Positions 8,111 through 15,538 of a stretch of 64,000 nucleotides of DNA are shown in pieces. The notes under the pieces were generated by a model. The model had not been told where the DNA came from. It did not search any database and saw only the letters and a program-made list of their open reading frames with translations. The DNA is from Chitinophagaceae bacterium. Lineage in GTDB: Bacteria; Bacteroidota; Bacteroidia; Chitinophagales; Chitinophagaceae. Each line of letters begins with the position of its first letter. Positions within the stretch are counted from its first letter, which is position 1. The position numbers and the translations under genes are program-made. Where the stretch lies: assembly GCA_016706055.1 (NCBI GenBank), contig JADJKL010000008.1, positions 124,001 to 188,000 of the forward strand, read 5' to 3'.

Positions 8111-10051
8111 TTATTTCCATATATAAATAAACAATACCGCCAGCACAATCACTCCACCTAAAAAGTAAATAGCATACTGCTGCACTTTGCCCGACTGTAC
8201 TTTTTTAATTCCTTCAGAAATCTTTTCTGTTACATTGCCGATCAGGTTCATCAATCCATCAACAATGTTCTTATCAAACCATGCTGCTGGTCTGCCAATT
8301 AGATTGAACAATACTTTCTTGGTAATGAATAGGTATATTTCGTCAATATAAAATTTGTTATAAACTGTTTTGTAAATGCCTCCTAATGATGTAGCCAGTT
8401 TCGTTGGTTTATCATTTTGTTTCTTATACAACCAGAAAGCTGTGAGAATTCCAATAAGCCCTAAAGCAACAGGAGCAATGGAGAATGATAAATCGAAATG
8501 TGCATGAAGAGCTTTACCATCTGAACTTACATATTCTCCGAAAGGAATAAATCCTGCCGCCGCCGCACCAACTGCTAATAATACCAGTGGCATCATCATG
8601 GCAAATCCGCCTTCTTTGCCCTTCGTAGCTTTAGCGGAGGAGGGCAGCTCTTTATTCCAGAAAATATTAAAATACAAACGGAACATATAGAAAGCAGTAA
8701 TGCCCGAAGTAATTAAAGCAATCCAATAGATGGCCATATTATTATGAAATGCTGCCAATAAAATTTCTTCCTTGCTAAAGAATCCTGCAAATGGCGGAAC
8801 ACCGGCAATCGCTAGGCAGGCAATCAAAAATGTTATATGAGTGATTGGTAAAAATTTTCTCAAGCCACCCATATCTTTCATATCGTTACTGTGCACATAA
8901 TGAATTACTGCACCGGCTCCAAGGAAAAGTAATGCCTTGAACATGGCATGAGTAAACAAATGAAACATAGATGCTGTGTATCCAAGTCCAGCTTCACCGC
9001 CATAATTTGAAACACCCAATGCAAACATCATAAAGCCAATCTGCGACATGGTGGAATAGGCCAACACTCTTTTGATATCAGTTTGTGTACAGGCAATGAT
9101 GGCGGCAATGATTGCCGAGACTGCTCCAACCCAACCGATAATTTCTAAAACTCCCGGAACAGCAACTGAAAAAATTGGAAACAATCTAGCTACTAAGTAA
9201 ACACCTGCTACCACCATCGTGGCTGCATGTATCAATGCAGAAACAGGAGTGGGACCTTCCATTGCATCTGGTAACCAGATATGCAACGGGAACATGGCAC
9301 TTTTACCTGCACCGCCAATAAAAACTAATGCAGCTCCCCATGTTAATGCAGAAGCACCAAGAAAAGTAGAAGCTGCCGCAGTTTTAAATTCGTTTGATTC
9401 AGGTGAAGTGAGTCTTTCAATCAAAGTAGCAAAATCTAAAGTGCCACCGCTGAATGATAAAATTAAAATACCAATTAAAAAACCAAGGTCTGCAAATCTT
9501 GTAACGATAAATGCTTTTTTACAGGCTGCAACAGCACTGGGTTTGTCATAATAATATCCAATAAGTAAGAAAGATGAAACACCTACCAGTTCCCAGAAAA
9601 TATATATCTGGAAAATATTAGATGCTAAAACCAACCCAAGCATGGAGAATGTAAACAAACCGAGGTAAGAATAATAAGTTGGGAATCGTTCTTCTCCTTT
9701 TAAATAACCAAGGCTATAAATATGCACCATCAAGGAAATGAAAGTGACAACCACCAGCATCATTACCGAAATAGGATCTATGATTAAGCCCATGTCAATA
9801 GAAACACCGGGAGAAAATTCTAACCATGTTAATTGGAGAGCCACAAATTTTTCATACACACCAGCTACTTTGCCATAAACAAAAAAGTATTCGTAAGCAG
9901 TGTATAAAGCCAGTACAGTTGATGCCAATAGCAGCATTGTTCCAATAATGCCGGAACTGTTCTTAAAATATTTTCTGCCGAATAAACCCAACAGCAAAAA
10001 ACCTGCAAGAGGTAACAATGGAATCAGTGCTATGGCAGTTACGTTTGGCAT
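8111..10051 (-). CDS. nuoL: NADH-quinone oxidoreductase subunit L, with an in-frame repeat insertion
   Basis: Distal antiporter-like subunit, 646 residues, with the long C-terminal lateral helix typical of NuoL. Family segments are FFWELVGVSSFLLIGYY near residue 150, MFPLHIWLPDAMEGPTPVSA near 250 and TDIKRVLAYSTMSQIGFM near 325. An oddity is residues 469-479 (LPSSAKATKGK), encoded by a near-palindrome at 8618-8645. This matches a dispersed intergenic repeat seen again at 29724-29748, so the loop before the penultimate helices seems to have absorbed a repeat element without loss of frame. Confidence 0.95.
   Translation of the reverse strand: MPNVTAIALIPLLPLAGFLLLGLFGRKYFKNSSGIIGTMLLLASTVLALYTAYEYFFVYGKVAGVYEKFVALQLTWLEFSPGVSIDMGLIIDPISVMMLVVVTFISLMVHIYSLGYLKGEERFPTYYSYLGLFTFSMLGLVLASNIFQIYIFWELVGVSSFLLIGYYYDKPSAVAACKKAFIVTRFADLGFLIGILILSFSGGTLDFATLIERLTSPESNEFKTAAASTFLGASALTWGAALVFIGGAGKSAMFPLHIWLPDAMEGPTPVSALIHAATMVVAGVYLVARLFPIFSVAVPGVLEIIGWVGAVSAIIAAIIACTQTDIKRVLAYSTMSQIGFMMFALGVSNYGGEAGLGYTASMFHLFTHAMFKALLFLGAGAVIHYVHSNDMKDMGGLRKFLPITHITFLIACLAIAGVPPFAGFFSKEEILLAAFHNNMAIYWIALITSGITAFYMFRLYFNIFWNKELPSSAKATKGKEGGFAMMMPLVLLAVGAAAAGFIPFGEYVSSDGKALHAHFDLSFSIAPVALGLIGILTAFWLYKKQNDKPTKLATSLGGIYKTVYNKFYIDEIYLFITKKVLFNLIGRPAAWFDKNIVDGLMNLIGNVTEKISEGIKKVQSGKVQQYAIYFLGGVIVLAVLFIYIWK
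8618..8645. repeat. Palindromic repeat inserted in frame in nuoL
   Basis: A 28-bp near-palindrome with ends GCCCT and AGGGC around a CGTAGCTTTAGCG core. The core (on the opposite strand CGCTAAAGCTACG) recurs as CGCTAAAAGCTACGG at 29731-29745, and in a diverged form at 63056-63096. Inside nuoL it encodes the residues from Leu469 to Gly478, a stretch not expected from the NuoL family. Confidence 0.6.
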
Positions 10052-10104
10052 AAGTTATTAAGCAAAAAATAATTTTAAATATTTCATATGTTCTTTGTTC
10101 AATA

Positions 10105-10137
10105 GTTCCCTAACTCCCCTTTAGGGGATGGGGGTTA
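10105..10137. repeat. GC-rich hairpin repeat between nuoL and nuoK
   Basis: A TCCCCTTTAGGGGA hairpin followed by TGGGGGTT, in an otherwise AT-rich spacer. The last bases overlap the nuoK stop codon. The same family occurs at 10998-11025, 11626-11657 and at both ends of the element at 37527-37675, so these look like solo ends of a dispersed MITE-like repeat rather than operon-specific terminators. Confidence 0.7.
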
Positions 10138-10446
10138 ATACTTTAAGTCTTCTGCATTTTCTACATCAATGGAATTGTGACTTCTATATAAATTTATTAT
10201 GATTGCTATCGCAACGGCTGCTTCGGCTGCTGCAATGGCAATGATGAACAATGTAAAAAACAGCCCATCCATTTGGTTAGGCCATAAATATTTATTGAAT
10301 GCGATGAAGTTGAGGTTCACACTGTTTAGTATGAGTTCAATACTCATTAGCATGGTGATCAAATTTCTTCGTGTCAGAAATCCGTACACACCTATAAAGA
10401 ATAGTGCAGTACTCAGAAATAATATATGGTACAATCCCGGTTGCAT
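10135..10446 (-). CDS. nuoK: NADH-quinone oxidoreductase subunit K
   Basis: Small three-helix MrpC-like subunit, 103 residues. The motif MSIELILNSVNLNFIAF near residue 37 carries the conserved membrane glutamate, and IAAAEAAVAIAI near residue 71 the second one. I place the start at the ATG at 10446, which shares one base with the nuoJ stop codon (TAATG); a longer frame to 10488 is possible but adds 14 hydrophilic residues overlapping nuoJ. Coupled translation with nuoJ is likely. Confidence 0.95.
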   Translation of the reverse strand: MQPGLYHILFLSTALFFIGVYGFLTRRNLITMLMSIELILNSVNLNFIAFNKYLWPNQMDGLFFTLFIIAIAAAEAAVAIAIIINLYRSHNSIDVENAEDLKY

Positions 10447-10964
10447 TATTTTGATTCTGTTTTTGTTCTTAAAGCAATTACAATACATCCTATCAACGCT
10501 GCCAATAATAAAATCGAAATCACTTCAAAGGGCAATGCGTATCCACCACTATCTACAGCCAGCATTTTCTTTCCTATATTTTCAACAGTTGGTGTAATGG
10601 CCATTTCATCCGTTTCAAAAAATGTATGCTGGTAAATCTGTACCATCGTCAAAGCAAAGCCTGCAAAGACAGCCAGTGCAGCAAATATTTTTCTATCAAG
10701 CTTTTGTTTAGGTAACTGTTCTCCGGTTTGTTGCGTAAGGAATATTGAGAAAATTATTAGCACAACTATGCCGCCAACATAAACCACAATCTGCACGGCG
10801 GCAATAAATTCATATTGAAGCCAGAAATAAATGCCAGCAATGCCGATGAGTGTAAATAATAAATAGATAGCAGCCCTAAATATCTGTCTTGTTGTAACAG
10901 ATAATAAAGCAAACACAACACAAAGTGTTGCCAATAAATAAAATATAATATCCGAACCTGTCAT
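10446..10964 (-). CDS. nuoJ: NADH-quinone oxidoreductase subunit J
   Basis: Five-helix membrane subunit, 172 residues. It contains the conserved helix YVGGIVVLIIFSIFLT near residue 82 that bears the pi-bulge segment of NuoJ, and a C-terminal helix with LPFEVISILLLAALIG. Normal length for the family. It overlaps nuoK by one base at its 3' end. Upstream, a GC-rich repeat separates it from nuoI. Confidence 0.94.
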   Translation of the reverse strand: MTGSDIIFYLLATLCVVFALLSVTTRQIFRAAIYLLFTLIGIAGIYFWLQYEFIAAVQIVVYVGGIVVLIIFSIFLTQQTGEQLPKQKLDRKIFAALAVFAGFALTMVQIYQHTFFETDEMAITPTVENIGKKMLAVDSGGYALPFEVISILLLAALIGCIVIALRTKTESK

Positions 10965-10997
10965 TTAATTTTTATATCTATTCTTTATTGTTTCTAA

Positions 10998-11025
10998 AGT
11001 CCCCCTGCGGGGGATTTAGGGGGCT
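10998..11025. repeat. GC-rich hairpin repeat between nuoJ and nuoI
   Basis: A TCCCCCTGCGGGGGA hairpin followed by TTTAGGGGGCT. It belongs to the same family as 10105-10137 and sits just outside the nuoI stop codon at 11027. Confidence 0.7.
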
Positions 11026-11026
11026 G

Positions 11027-11503
11027 TTATTCTACTCCATCCATTATTTTAGAATCCGGTTTATTTAAAATCTTTGTCAGTTCATTTCTGTCGAACACAC
11101 TATGTTCAAATGTCTGCGCCATCTTAATTGCATCTGAAGGACAAGCCTCGATACATAAATTACACATGGTACACAGTTCAAGATGATACACTAACTTATC
11201 AATAGCTTTTTTCTTCTTTCCTTCCGCATTCAGTTCGTTCTTAAAAATCACTTTAATCGTTCCATTGGGGCAAGCCAGTTCACAAGCCTGGCAACCGGTA
11301 CAACGATGTTCATTGTTTTCATCATGCGGCATTACCACTTCGCCTTTAAATCGCTCCGGTAGATTCAATGTTTCTCGGTTGTCAGGATATTGCTGCGTTA
11401 TTATTTCTTTGTGATGCGTAAAATAATAACCGGTACGCCGCATTCCTTTCAGCAGTGATTTCACAGCTCCCCAAATTTCTTGTATGTATTTTTTTATAAA
11501 CAA
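11027..11503 (-). CDS. nuoI: NADH-quinone oxidoreductase subunit I
   Basis: Hydrophilic subunit with two 4Fe-4S clusters (N6a/N6b). 158 residues. The two ferredoxin motifs are CTGCQACELACPNG near residue 68 and CTMCNLCIEACPSDA near residue 112. An N-terminal amphipathic segment (FIKKYIQEIWGAVKSLLKG) anchors it to the membrane arm. It would pass electrons toward NuoB. In this cluster its usual electron source, NuoEFG, is not encoded. Confidence 0.95.
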   Translation of the reverse strand: MFIKKYIQEIWGAVKSLLKGMRRTGYYFTHHKEIITQQYPDNRETLNLPERFKGEVVMPHDENNEHRCTGCQACELACPNGTIKVIFKNELNAEGKKKKAIDKLVYHLELCTMCNLCIEACPSDAIKMAQTFEHSVFDRNELTKILNKPDSKIMDGVE

Positions 11504-11553
11504 AGTTCTACTTGTTTTTATTTCTTTAAAAGCTCAATAGCGAACCGAACCCT

Positions 11554-11598
11554 GAAGAGTGCGACGCAACAGACGTTGATAGTAGCACTACAGCTGGG
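11554..11598 (+). repeat. Dispersed 45-bp repeat, copy 1 (nuoI-nuoH spacer)
   Basis: Core GAGTGCGACGCAAC, then GACG, TGATAGTAG and ACTACAGCTGG. Further copies lie at 12851-12888 (inverted) and 29674-29717 (direct), with roughly 80-90% match by eye. It is not a hairpin of the CCCC/GGGG family and seems a separate repeat family. Confidence 0.75.
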
Positions 11599-11625
11599 TA
11601 AATAATTGTATTCATTTATAAGAAC

Positions 11626-11657
11626 TAGTCCCTGCTCCCCTTTAGGGGTTGGGGGTT
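11626..11657. repeat. GC-rich hairpin repeat between nuoI and nuoH
   Basis: A CTCCCCTTTAGGGG hairpin followed by TTGGGGGTTT, ending at the nuoH stop codon. Same family as 10105-10137. Confidence 0.7.
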
Positions 11658-12733
11658 TAAAAATGCCATCCTAATATCGCCATCGCCGTTACAACTAATA
11701 AATTTATCATACTAATTGGTAATAAATATTTCCATTCCAAATTTAATAGCTGATCAATCCGTAATCTCGGAAAAGTCCAGCGGAACCACATGATAAGAAA
11801 TATTAAGAAAAATGTTTTACCAAAAAACCAAATGCTCGATGGAATATAATCCATCACATGATTAAATCCTTCCCAGTTGCCGATATGAAACGGCATCCAT
11901 CCGCCAAGGAACAACGTTGCGCCAATCGCACAAACAATAAATACGTTTACATATTCCGCCAGGAAAAACAAAGCGAATTTCATTCCCGAATACTCGGTAT
12001 GAAAACCTGCCGTTAGTTCCGATTCTGCTTCTGCCAGATCAAACGGTGCTCTGTTTGTTTCTGCCGTTACTGCAATGATGAATGTTACAAATGCAATCAG
12101 CATTGGTAGATGTCCTTTAAAAATCCACCAGCCATTTCTTTGCGACTCGATTATTTCTGAAACCTGCAAACTTCCTGTCATTACAACCACCGCCAGTATG
12201 GATAAGCCTGCCGACAATTCATAACTCACAATCTGTGCGCCGCTTCGCATAGCACCCATCAACGAATATTTATTGTTGCTTGCCCATCCCGCCATCAATA
12301 TGCTAATGACCATGATGGAAGAAACTGCTGATACAAATAATACACCGATGTTCAAATCCCACAATTGAAAATCTTTTGCAAAAGCGATCGGCGCCATCAA
12401 CAACATGGCAACGATCATCGCAATGAAAGGTGCCAGGTTGAATAAAAATTTATCTGCACCGCCCGGTGTCAATCCTTCTTTCACCAATAGTTTCAAAGTG
12501 TCTGCAAATGATTGCAACATTCCTTTTGGTCCCACACGGTTGGGGCCAAGCCGTATCTGCATCCATGCCGATACTTTTCTTTCCATGATCACCAACACCA
12601 ATCCCAATATGGCAAACAAACTGATCACCGCCACGCCGGCAATCACCATTTCAATGATGATTGTCCATGTCGGGTTGAAATTATTACTCAACCATTCATG
12701 AATGCTGTTTGCTATGTTTGAAAAACTCCACAT
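11657..12733 (-). CDS. nuoH: NADH-quinone oxidoreductase subunit H
   Basis: Quinone-chamber membrane subunit with 8-9 helices, 358 residues. Family motifs are ERKVSAWMQIRLGPNRVGPK near residue 51, ETNRAPFDLAEAESELTAGF near 226 and TEYSGMKFALFFLAEY near 247; the region IMWFRWTFPRLRIDQLL near 315 is also typical. Normal length. It is flanked by inverted copies of one 45-bp repeat. The upstream neighbour on the minus strand should normally be nuoG but is nuoD, after 387 bp without a gene. Confidence 0.96.
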   Translation of the reverse strand: MWSFSNIANSIHEWLSNNFNPTWTIIIEMVIAGVAVISLFAILGLVLVIMERKVSAWMQIRLGPNRVGPKGMLQSFADTLKLLVKEGLTPGGADKFLFNLAPFIAMIVAMLLMAPIAFAKDFQLWDLNIGVLFVSAVSSIMVISILMAGWASNNKYSLMGAMRSGAQIVSYELSAGLSILAVVVMTGSLQVSEIIESQRNGWWIFKGHLPMLIAFVTFIIAVTAETNRAPFDLAEAESELTAGFHTEYSGMKFALFFLAEYVNVFIVCAIGATLFLGGWMPFHIGNWEGFNHVMDYIPSSIWFFGKTFFLIFLIMWFRWTFPRLRIDQLLNLEWKYLLPISMINLLVVTAMAILGWHF

Positions 12734-12751
12734 CTACTCAAATAATAAATA

Positions 12752-12827
12752 TTGAACAAGAAATTATGAACATCGAAGTATAATCGACCTTTACTTCATC
12801 ATTCAATATTTCTTGTTGGGTGTTCAA
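12752..12827. repeat. Long inverted repeat
   Basis: Arms at 12752-12779 and 12792-12827. The first arm begins TTGAACAAGAAAT and ends ATCGAAGT; the second begins ACTTCAT and ends ATTTCTTGTT...GTTCAA. The arms pair imperfectly, with a 12-nt loop. This is a typical dispersed Bacteroidota intergenic repeat by my recollection. Confidence 0.65.
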
Positions 12828-12850
12828 AGTTTTTTTTATTTAGTCATCAC

Positions 12851-12888
12851 CTGTACTACTATCATCTTCCGTTGCGTCGCACTCTTCA
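12851..12888 (-). repeat. Dispersed 45-bp repeat, copy 2 (inverted)
   Basis: Reverse complement carries GAAGAGTGCGACGCAACGG followed by GATGATAGTAGTAC. It stands opposite to the copy at 11554-11598, so the two copies flank nuoH as inverted repeats. Confidence 0.75.
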
Positions 12889-12945
12889 TCGTTCTGTAAT
12901 TCTATTCAGCAATATTTCAACTTTTTAAATCGCCTCATTATATAT

Positions 12946-13028
12946 CACCCCTACGGGGTTCAAAAAACATTAAACTATTTATTTACCCGGATTTCATCCG
13001 GGCTACCAAAATGCCGCCCCTACGGGGC
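12946..13028. repeat. Triple palindrome module
   Basis: Three small palindromes in 83 bp: ACCCCTACGGGGTT at 12947-12960, CCCGGATTTCATCCGGG at 12986-13002, and GCCCCTACGGGGC at 13016-13028. The outer two share the CCCCTACGGGG core. The arrangement looks like a compact mobile palindromic unit. Confidence 0.65.
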
Positions 13029-13093
13029 TTTTACACTTTTGTAATAACCCTCTTCAAATCCTATAATATCTTTTCAAATCATCAGACTCCAAG

Positions 13094-13121
13094 AACCCTC
13101 CTTCGGAGGGCAGGGAGGCCT
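13094..13121. repeat. GC-rich hairpin repeat at the nuoD 3' end
   Basis: CCCTCCTTCGGAGGG hairpin followed by CAGGGAGGCC, touching the nuoD stop codon. It resembles one end of the MITE-like element found before nuoD and nuoB. Confidence 0.6.
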
Positions 13122-14287
13122 TATCTATCAATATCCGGTATCACCAAATCCAACGTTCCCATCATCGCTACCAAATCACCAAGCTTACTTCCTTTTGCAA
13201 TATGGTTCAACACAGAAAGATTCGAAAAACCTGGTGATCGGAATTTTATCCGATACGGTGTTGTTGCTCCTTCACTTACAATATATACTCCCAGTTCGCC
13301 TCTTGCTGTTTCCACTCTCGAATAAAATTCTCCCTTCGGTAATTTCAACACTGCTTTTGTCTTCGTTAGAAAATCACCTTCGGGAATATTGTCTATCAAT
13401 TGTTCAATAATGCGAATGGATTGCTGCATTTCTCTTACCCGAACCATATAACGGGAAAATGAATCACCACCGGTTTCAAGCACTTCATCAAATTCCAGTG
13501 TATTGTAAATTTCGTAAGGATATAATTTGCGCATATCACAACTTACACCGCTGCCTCTTGCTGTTGGTCCGGTGCATCCGTAAGAAATAGCATCTTCAGC
13601 AGATAGCATTCCTACATTTTTCATTCTGTTCTGAAAAATGATATTGCCCGTTAGCATTTCATCATATTCATGCACTTTGCTTTTATACAATTGCATAAAA
13701 TCTTTTACTCTCTTTTGAAAATTAGGATGCAGGTCATGCATCACTCCGCCGGGCACCATATAGTTCATCGTCAACCTGGCACCACAAGTTTCTTCCATGA
13801 TGTCGTTAATGGATTCTCTTTCTCTGAATGCATGAAAGAAAGGAGTAAAGGCGCCAAGGTCCATCGCCATGGCTCCCAACCATAATTCATGCGAAGCAAT
13901 TCTTGTAAGTTCATCCATCAACACTCTTATCACTTGGGCTCTTGGCGGAATTTCAACCTGTAATCCTTGCTCAACACAAAGTGCACAGGCATGGTTATTA
14001 ATATGTGCCGATAAATAATCCATCCGACTGGTAACATAAATAAACTGGCGATATGAAAGGCTTTCACACATTTTCTCAATAGAACGATGTATATATCCCA
14101 GATGCGGCTCAACCTTTTTGATTGTTTCTCCATTTAAGGTAATTACTAGATGCAAGACACCATGCGTTGCAGGATGTTGAGGTCCTACATTGATGATCAT
14201 ATCACCCTCCTCAGCAGCCCCCTCCAAACCTCCCCTCAAGGGGGAGGCTTCCGAAGAGTCATTTAATATTTTAGTTTCTCTATACAT
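13121..14287 (-). CDS. nuoD: NADH-quinone oxidoreductase subunit D, N-terminus derived from a repeat element
   Basis: 49-kDa-type subunit of the Complex I peripheral arm that forms the quinone site with NuoB. 388 residues as an open frame. Family marks are VGPQHPATHG at residue 34, the quinone-site His/Tyr region GYIHRSIEK and the C-terminal DLVIPDIDR. Residues 1-24 (MYRETKILNDSSEASPLRGG and beyond) match the first residues of NuoB in this operon and are encoded inside a MITE-like repeat. An alternative start is Met30 at 14200, which has GAGGAGGGTGAT just before the ATG and would give a normal NuoD N-terminus. I report the longer frame but consider Met30 equally possible. Confidence 0.93.
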   Translation of the reverse strand: MYRETKILNDSSEASPLRGGLEGAAEEGDMIINVGPQHPATHGVLHLVITLNGETIKKVEPHLGYIHRSIEKMCESLSYRQFIYVTSRMDYLSAHINNHACALCVEQGLQVEIPPRAQVIRVLMDELTRIASHELWLGAMAMDLGAFTPFFHAFRERESINDIMEETCGARLTMNYMVPGGVMHDLHPNFQKRVKDFMQLYKSKVHEYDEMLTGNIIFQNRMKNVGMLSAEDAISYGCTGPTARGSGVSCDMRKLYPYEIYNTLEFDEVLETGGDSFSRYMVRVREMQQSIRIIEQLIDNIPEGDFLTKTKAVLKLPKGEFYSRVETARGELGVYIVSEGATTPYRIKFRSPGFSNLSVLNHIAKGSKLGDLVAMMGTLDLVIPDIDR

Positions 14288-14377
14288 TCAAAATTTTCAA
14301 ATCCTTTTTTACTAATCAAATAAGCTGGCCTTGTGTGTAGCGAAGCCCCTCCTTGTGAGGGGTTTGGGGAGGCCGTC
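14215..14377. mobile_element. MITE-like repeat element, copy A (nuoC-nuoD junction)
   Basis: About 160 bp bounded by inverted ends: AGCCCCCTCCAAACCTCCCC on the left, and on the right the complement GGCCTCCCCAAACCCCTCAC. Each end holds its own small hairpin followed by GGCTTC. The interior is AT-rich and contains TAAGCTGGCCTTGTG. The second copy at 15374-15535 matches along the whole length (about 80% by eye). The element starts 3 bp after the nuoC stop codon and reaches into the nuoD frame. No transposase is encoded. Confidence 0.8.
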
Positions 14378-14379
14378 TT

Positions 14380-14850
14380 TTATAGTCGTATCATATTTAC
14401 CGGGTCTTCAAAATCTTTTCGCATTGGGTTTTTTCCTTCCCATCCGTCGGGAAGAATTAATAATCGCAGGTCTGGGTGATTAAGAAAATCAACGCCAAAC
14501 ATTTCATATACTTCTCTTTCATGAAATTCTGCGGTGCGCCAGATATGAGAAACGGATTCAATTTCCGGGTTCTCCCTGTCAAGTTTCGCTTTTACTACAA
14601 TATTGTGATGAAAAATGGTTGAGCGAAGATGATACACCATTGTAAGATGTGTTTTCCAATCAATACAAGTAAGGCAAAAAAGAAAATTAAATTGTAATGC
14701 TTCTTCGTTACGAAGTTGTTGAGCAAAAGCTAACCATTCTCCCGGTTCAACATTTACAGTAATCCAGCCGGGTCCAATTTCTGCTGCATCTTCAATAGTT
14801 GCAGTGGGCAGGATTTCGGCAAGTTTTATTTTAAGTTCTTCGTTAGTCAT
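14380..14850 (-). CDS. nuoC: NADH-quinone oxidoreductase subunit C
   Basis: 30-kDa-type subunit of the peripheral arm, 156 residues. The signature is ERE-VYEMFGVDFLNHPDLR near residue 112, followed by LPDGWEGKNPMRKDF. It is separate from NuoD, as in most Bacteroidota with the aerobic-type operon and unlike the fused NuoCD of enterobacteria. It begins 21 bp after nuoB. Confidence 0.95.
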   Translation of the reverse strand: MTNEELKIKLAEILPTATIEDAAEIGPGWITVNVEPGEWLAFAQQLRNEEALQFNFLFCLTCIDWKTHLTMVYHLRSTIFHHNIVVKAKLDRENPEIESVSHIWRTAEFHEREVYEMFGVDFLNHPDLRLLILPDGWEGKNPMRKDFEDPVNMIRL

Positions 14851-14871
14851 TTAGTAGGCAGCTCTATACTT

Positions 14872-15447
14872 TTATTTGGCGGACTTAATTTGTTCTCTTG
14901 TCAGTCCACTCTTTATTTTTTGTTGTAATGTTATTAATGAGTGCAATAATGCTTCAGGTCTTGGAGGGCAACCTGCCACATACACATCAACCGGAATCAC
15001 ATGGTCAGCACCTTTTACTACAGAATAGGTGTTATAGAAAAACGGCCCGCCGCTAATAGCACAAGCACCCATCGCAATTACATATTTTGGGTCAGCCATC
15101 TGATCGTATAATCTTTTAAGAACCGGAGCCATTTTATTTACAATTGTTCCTGCAATAATAATTACATCCGCTTGCCGGGGAGTAGCTCTTGCCACTTCAA
15201 AACCAAAACGGGAAAAATCATATTTTGCTCCTGCTGTTGACATCATTTCAATACCGCAGCAACTGGTGGCAAATGTCAATGGCCAAAGAGAGTTTGATCT
15301 TGCCCAGTTGATGATGTCGTCGAGTTTGCTTAGTACAATACCGCCGCCGGGCAATTCTTGAATCTCGCCTGGAAAAGCCCCCTCCAAACCTCCCCTCATG
15401 GGGGAGGCTTCCGAAGAGTCATTTGATATTTTATTTTCTTCTTGCAT
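14872..15447 (-). CDS. nuoB: NADH-quinone oxidoreductase subunit B, start codon supplied by a repeat element
   Basis: PSST-type subunit with the N2 4Fe-4S cluster. 191 residues. Cluster ligands are seen in FATSCCGIEMM near residue 59, GACAISGGPF near 127 and VAGCPPRPEAL near 157. Residues 1-24 (MQEENKISNDSSEASPMRGG and beyond) come from a MITE-like element. After this there is no ATG or GTG before the conserved core, so translation must begin inside the element, at Met1 (15447) or Met17 (15399). This differs from NuoD, where a native start after the element remains. Confidence 0.95.
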   Translation of the reverse strand: MQEENKISNDSSEASPMRGGLEGAFPGEIQELPGGGIVLSKLDDIINWARSNSLWPLTFATSCCGIEMMSTAGAKYDFSRFGFEVARATPRQADVIIIAGTIVNKMAPVLKRLYDQMADPKYVIAMGACAISGGPFFYNTYSVVKGADHVIPVDVYVAGCPPRPEALLHSLITLQQKIKSGLTREQIKSAK

Positions 15448-15535
15448 TCAGAATTTTAAATTCAATATTACTATTTAAATAAGCTGGCCTTGTGCAAAGC
15501 GAAGCCCCTCTTTTGGAGGGGTTTGGGGAGGTCGC
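15374..15535. mobile_element. MITE-like repeat element, copy B (nuoA-nuoB junction)
   Basis: Same architecture and orientation as copy A. Left end AGCCCCCTCCAAACCTCCCC, then CATGGGGGAGGCTTCCGAAG; right end GAAGCCCCTCTTTTGGAGGG followed by GTTTGGGGAGGTC. It begins 3 bp after the nuoA stop codon and contains the start of nuoB. In copy B the hairpin loop has ATG where copy A has AAG, which creates Met17 of NuoB. Confidence 0.8.
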
Positions 15536-15538
15536 CAT

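Larger units (their letters stand above)
12734..13120. other. Gene-free repeat-filled gap where nuoEFG would be expected
   Basis: No coding sequence is visible on either strand. The 387 bp are packed with repeats of at least four kinds: a long inverted repeat (12752-12779 with 12792-12827, arms around TTGAACAAGAAAT), an inverted copy of the 45-bp repeat (12851-12888), a triple palindrome module (12946-13028), and a hairpin of the CCTCC/GGAGG family (13094-13121). I see no remnant of nuoE, nuoF or nuoG. Confidence 0.8.

Noticed and set aside
10199..10597. A 132-codon plus-strand frame
   Set aside because: Antisense to nuoK and nuoJ, with no own start signals or family features.
12946..13028. 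Possible CRISPR-like repeat
   Set aside because: Only three short palindromes with unequal spacing and different cores; no regular spacers and no cas genes in the window.
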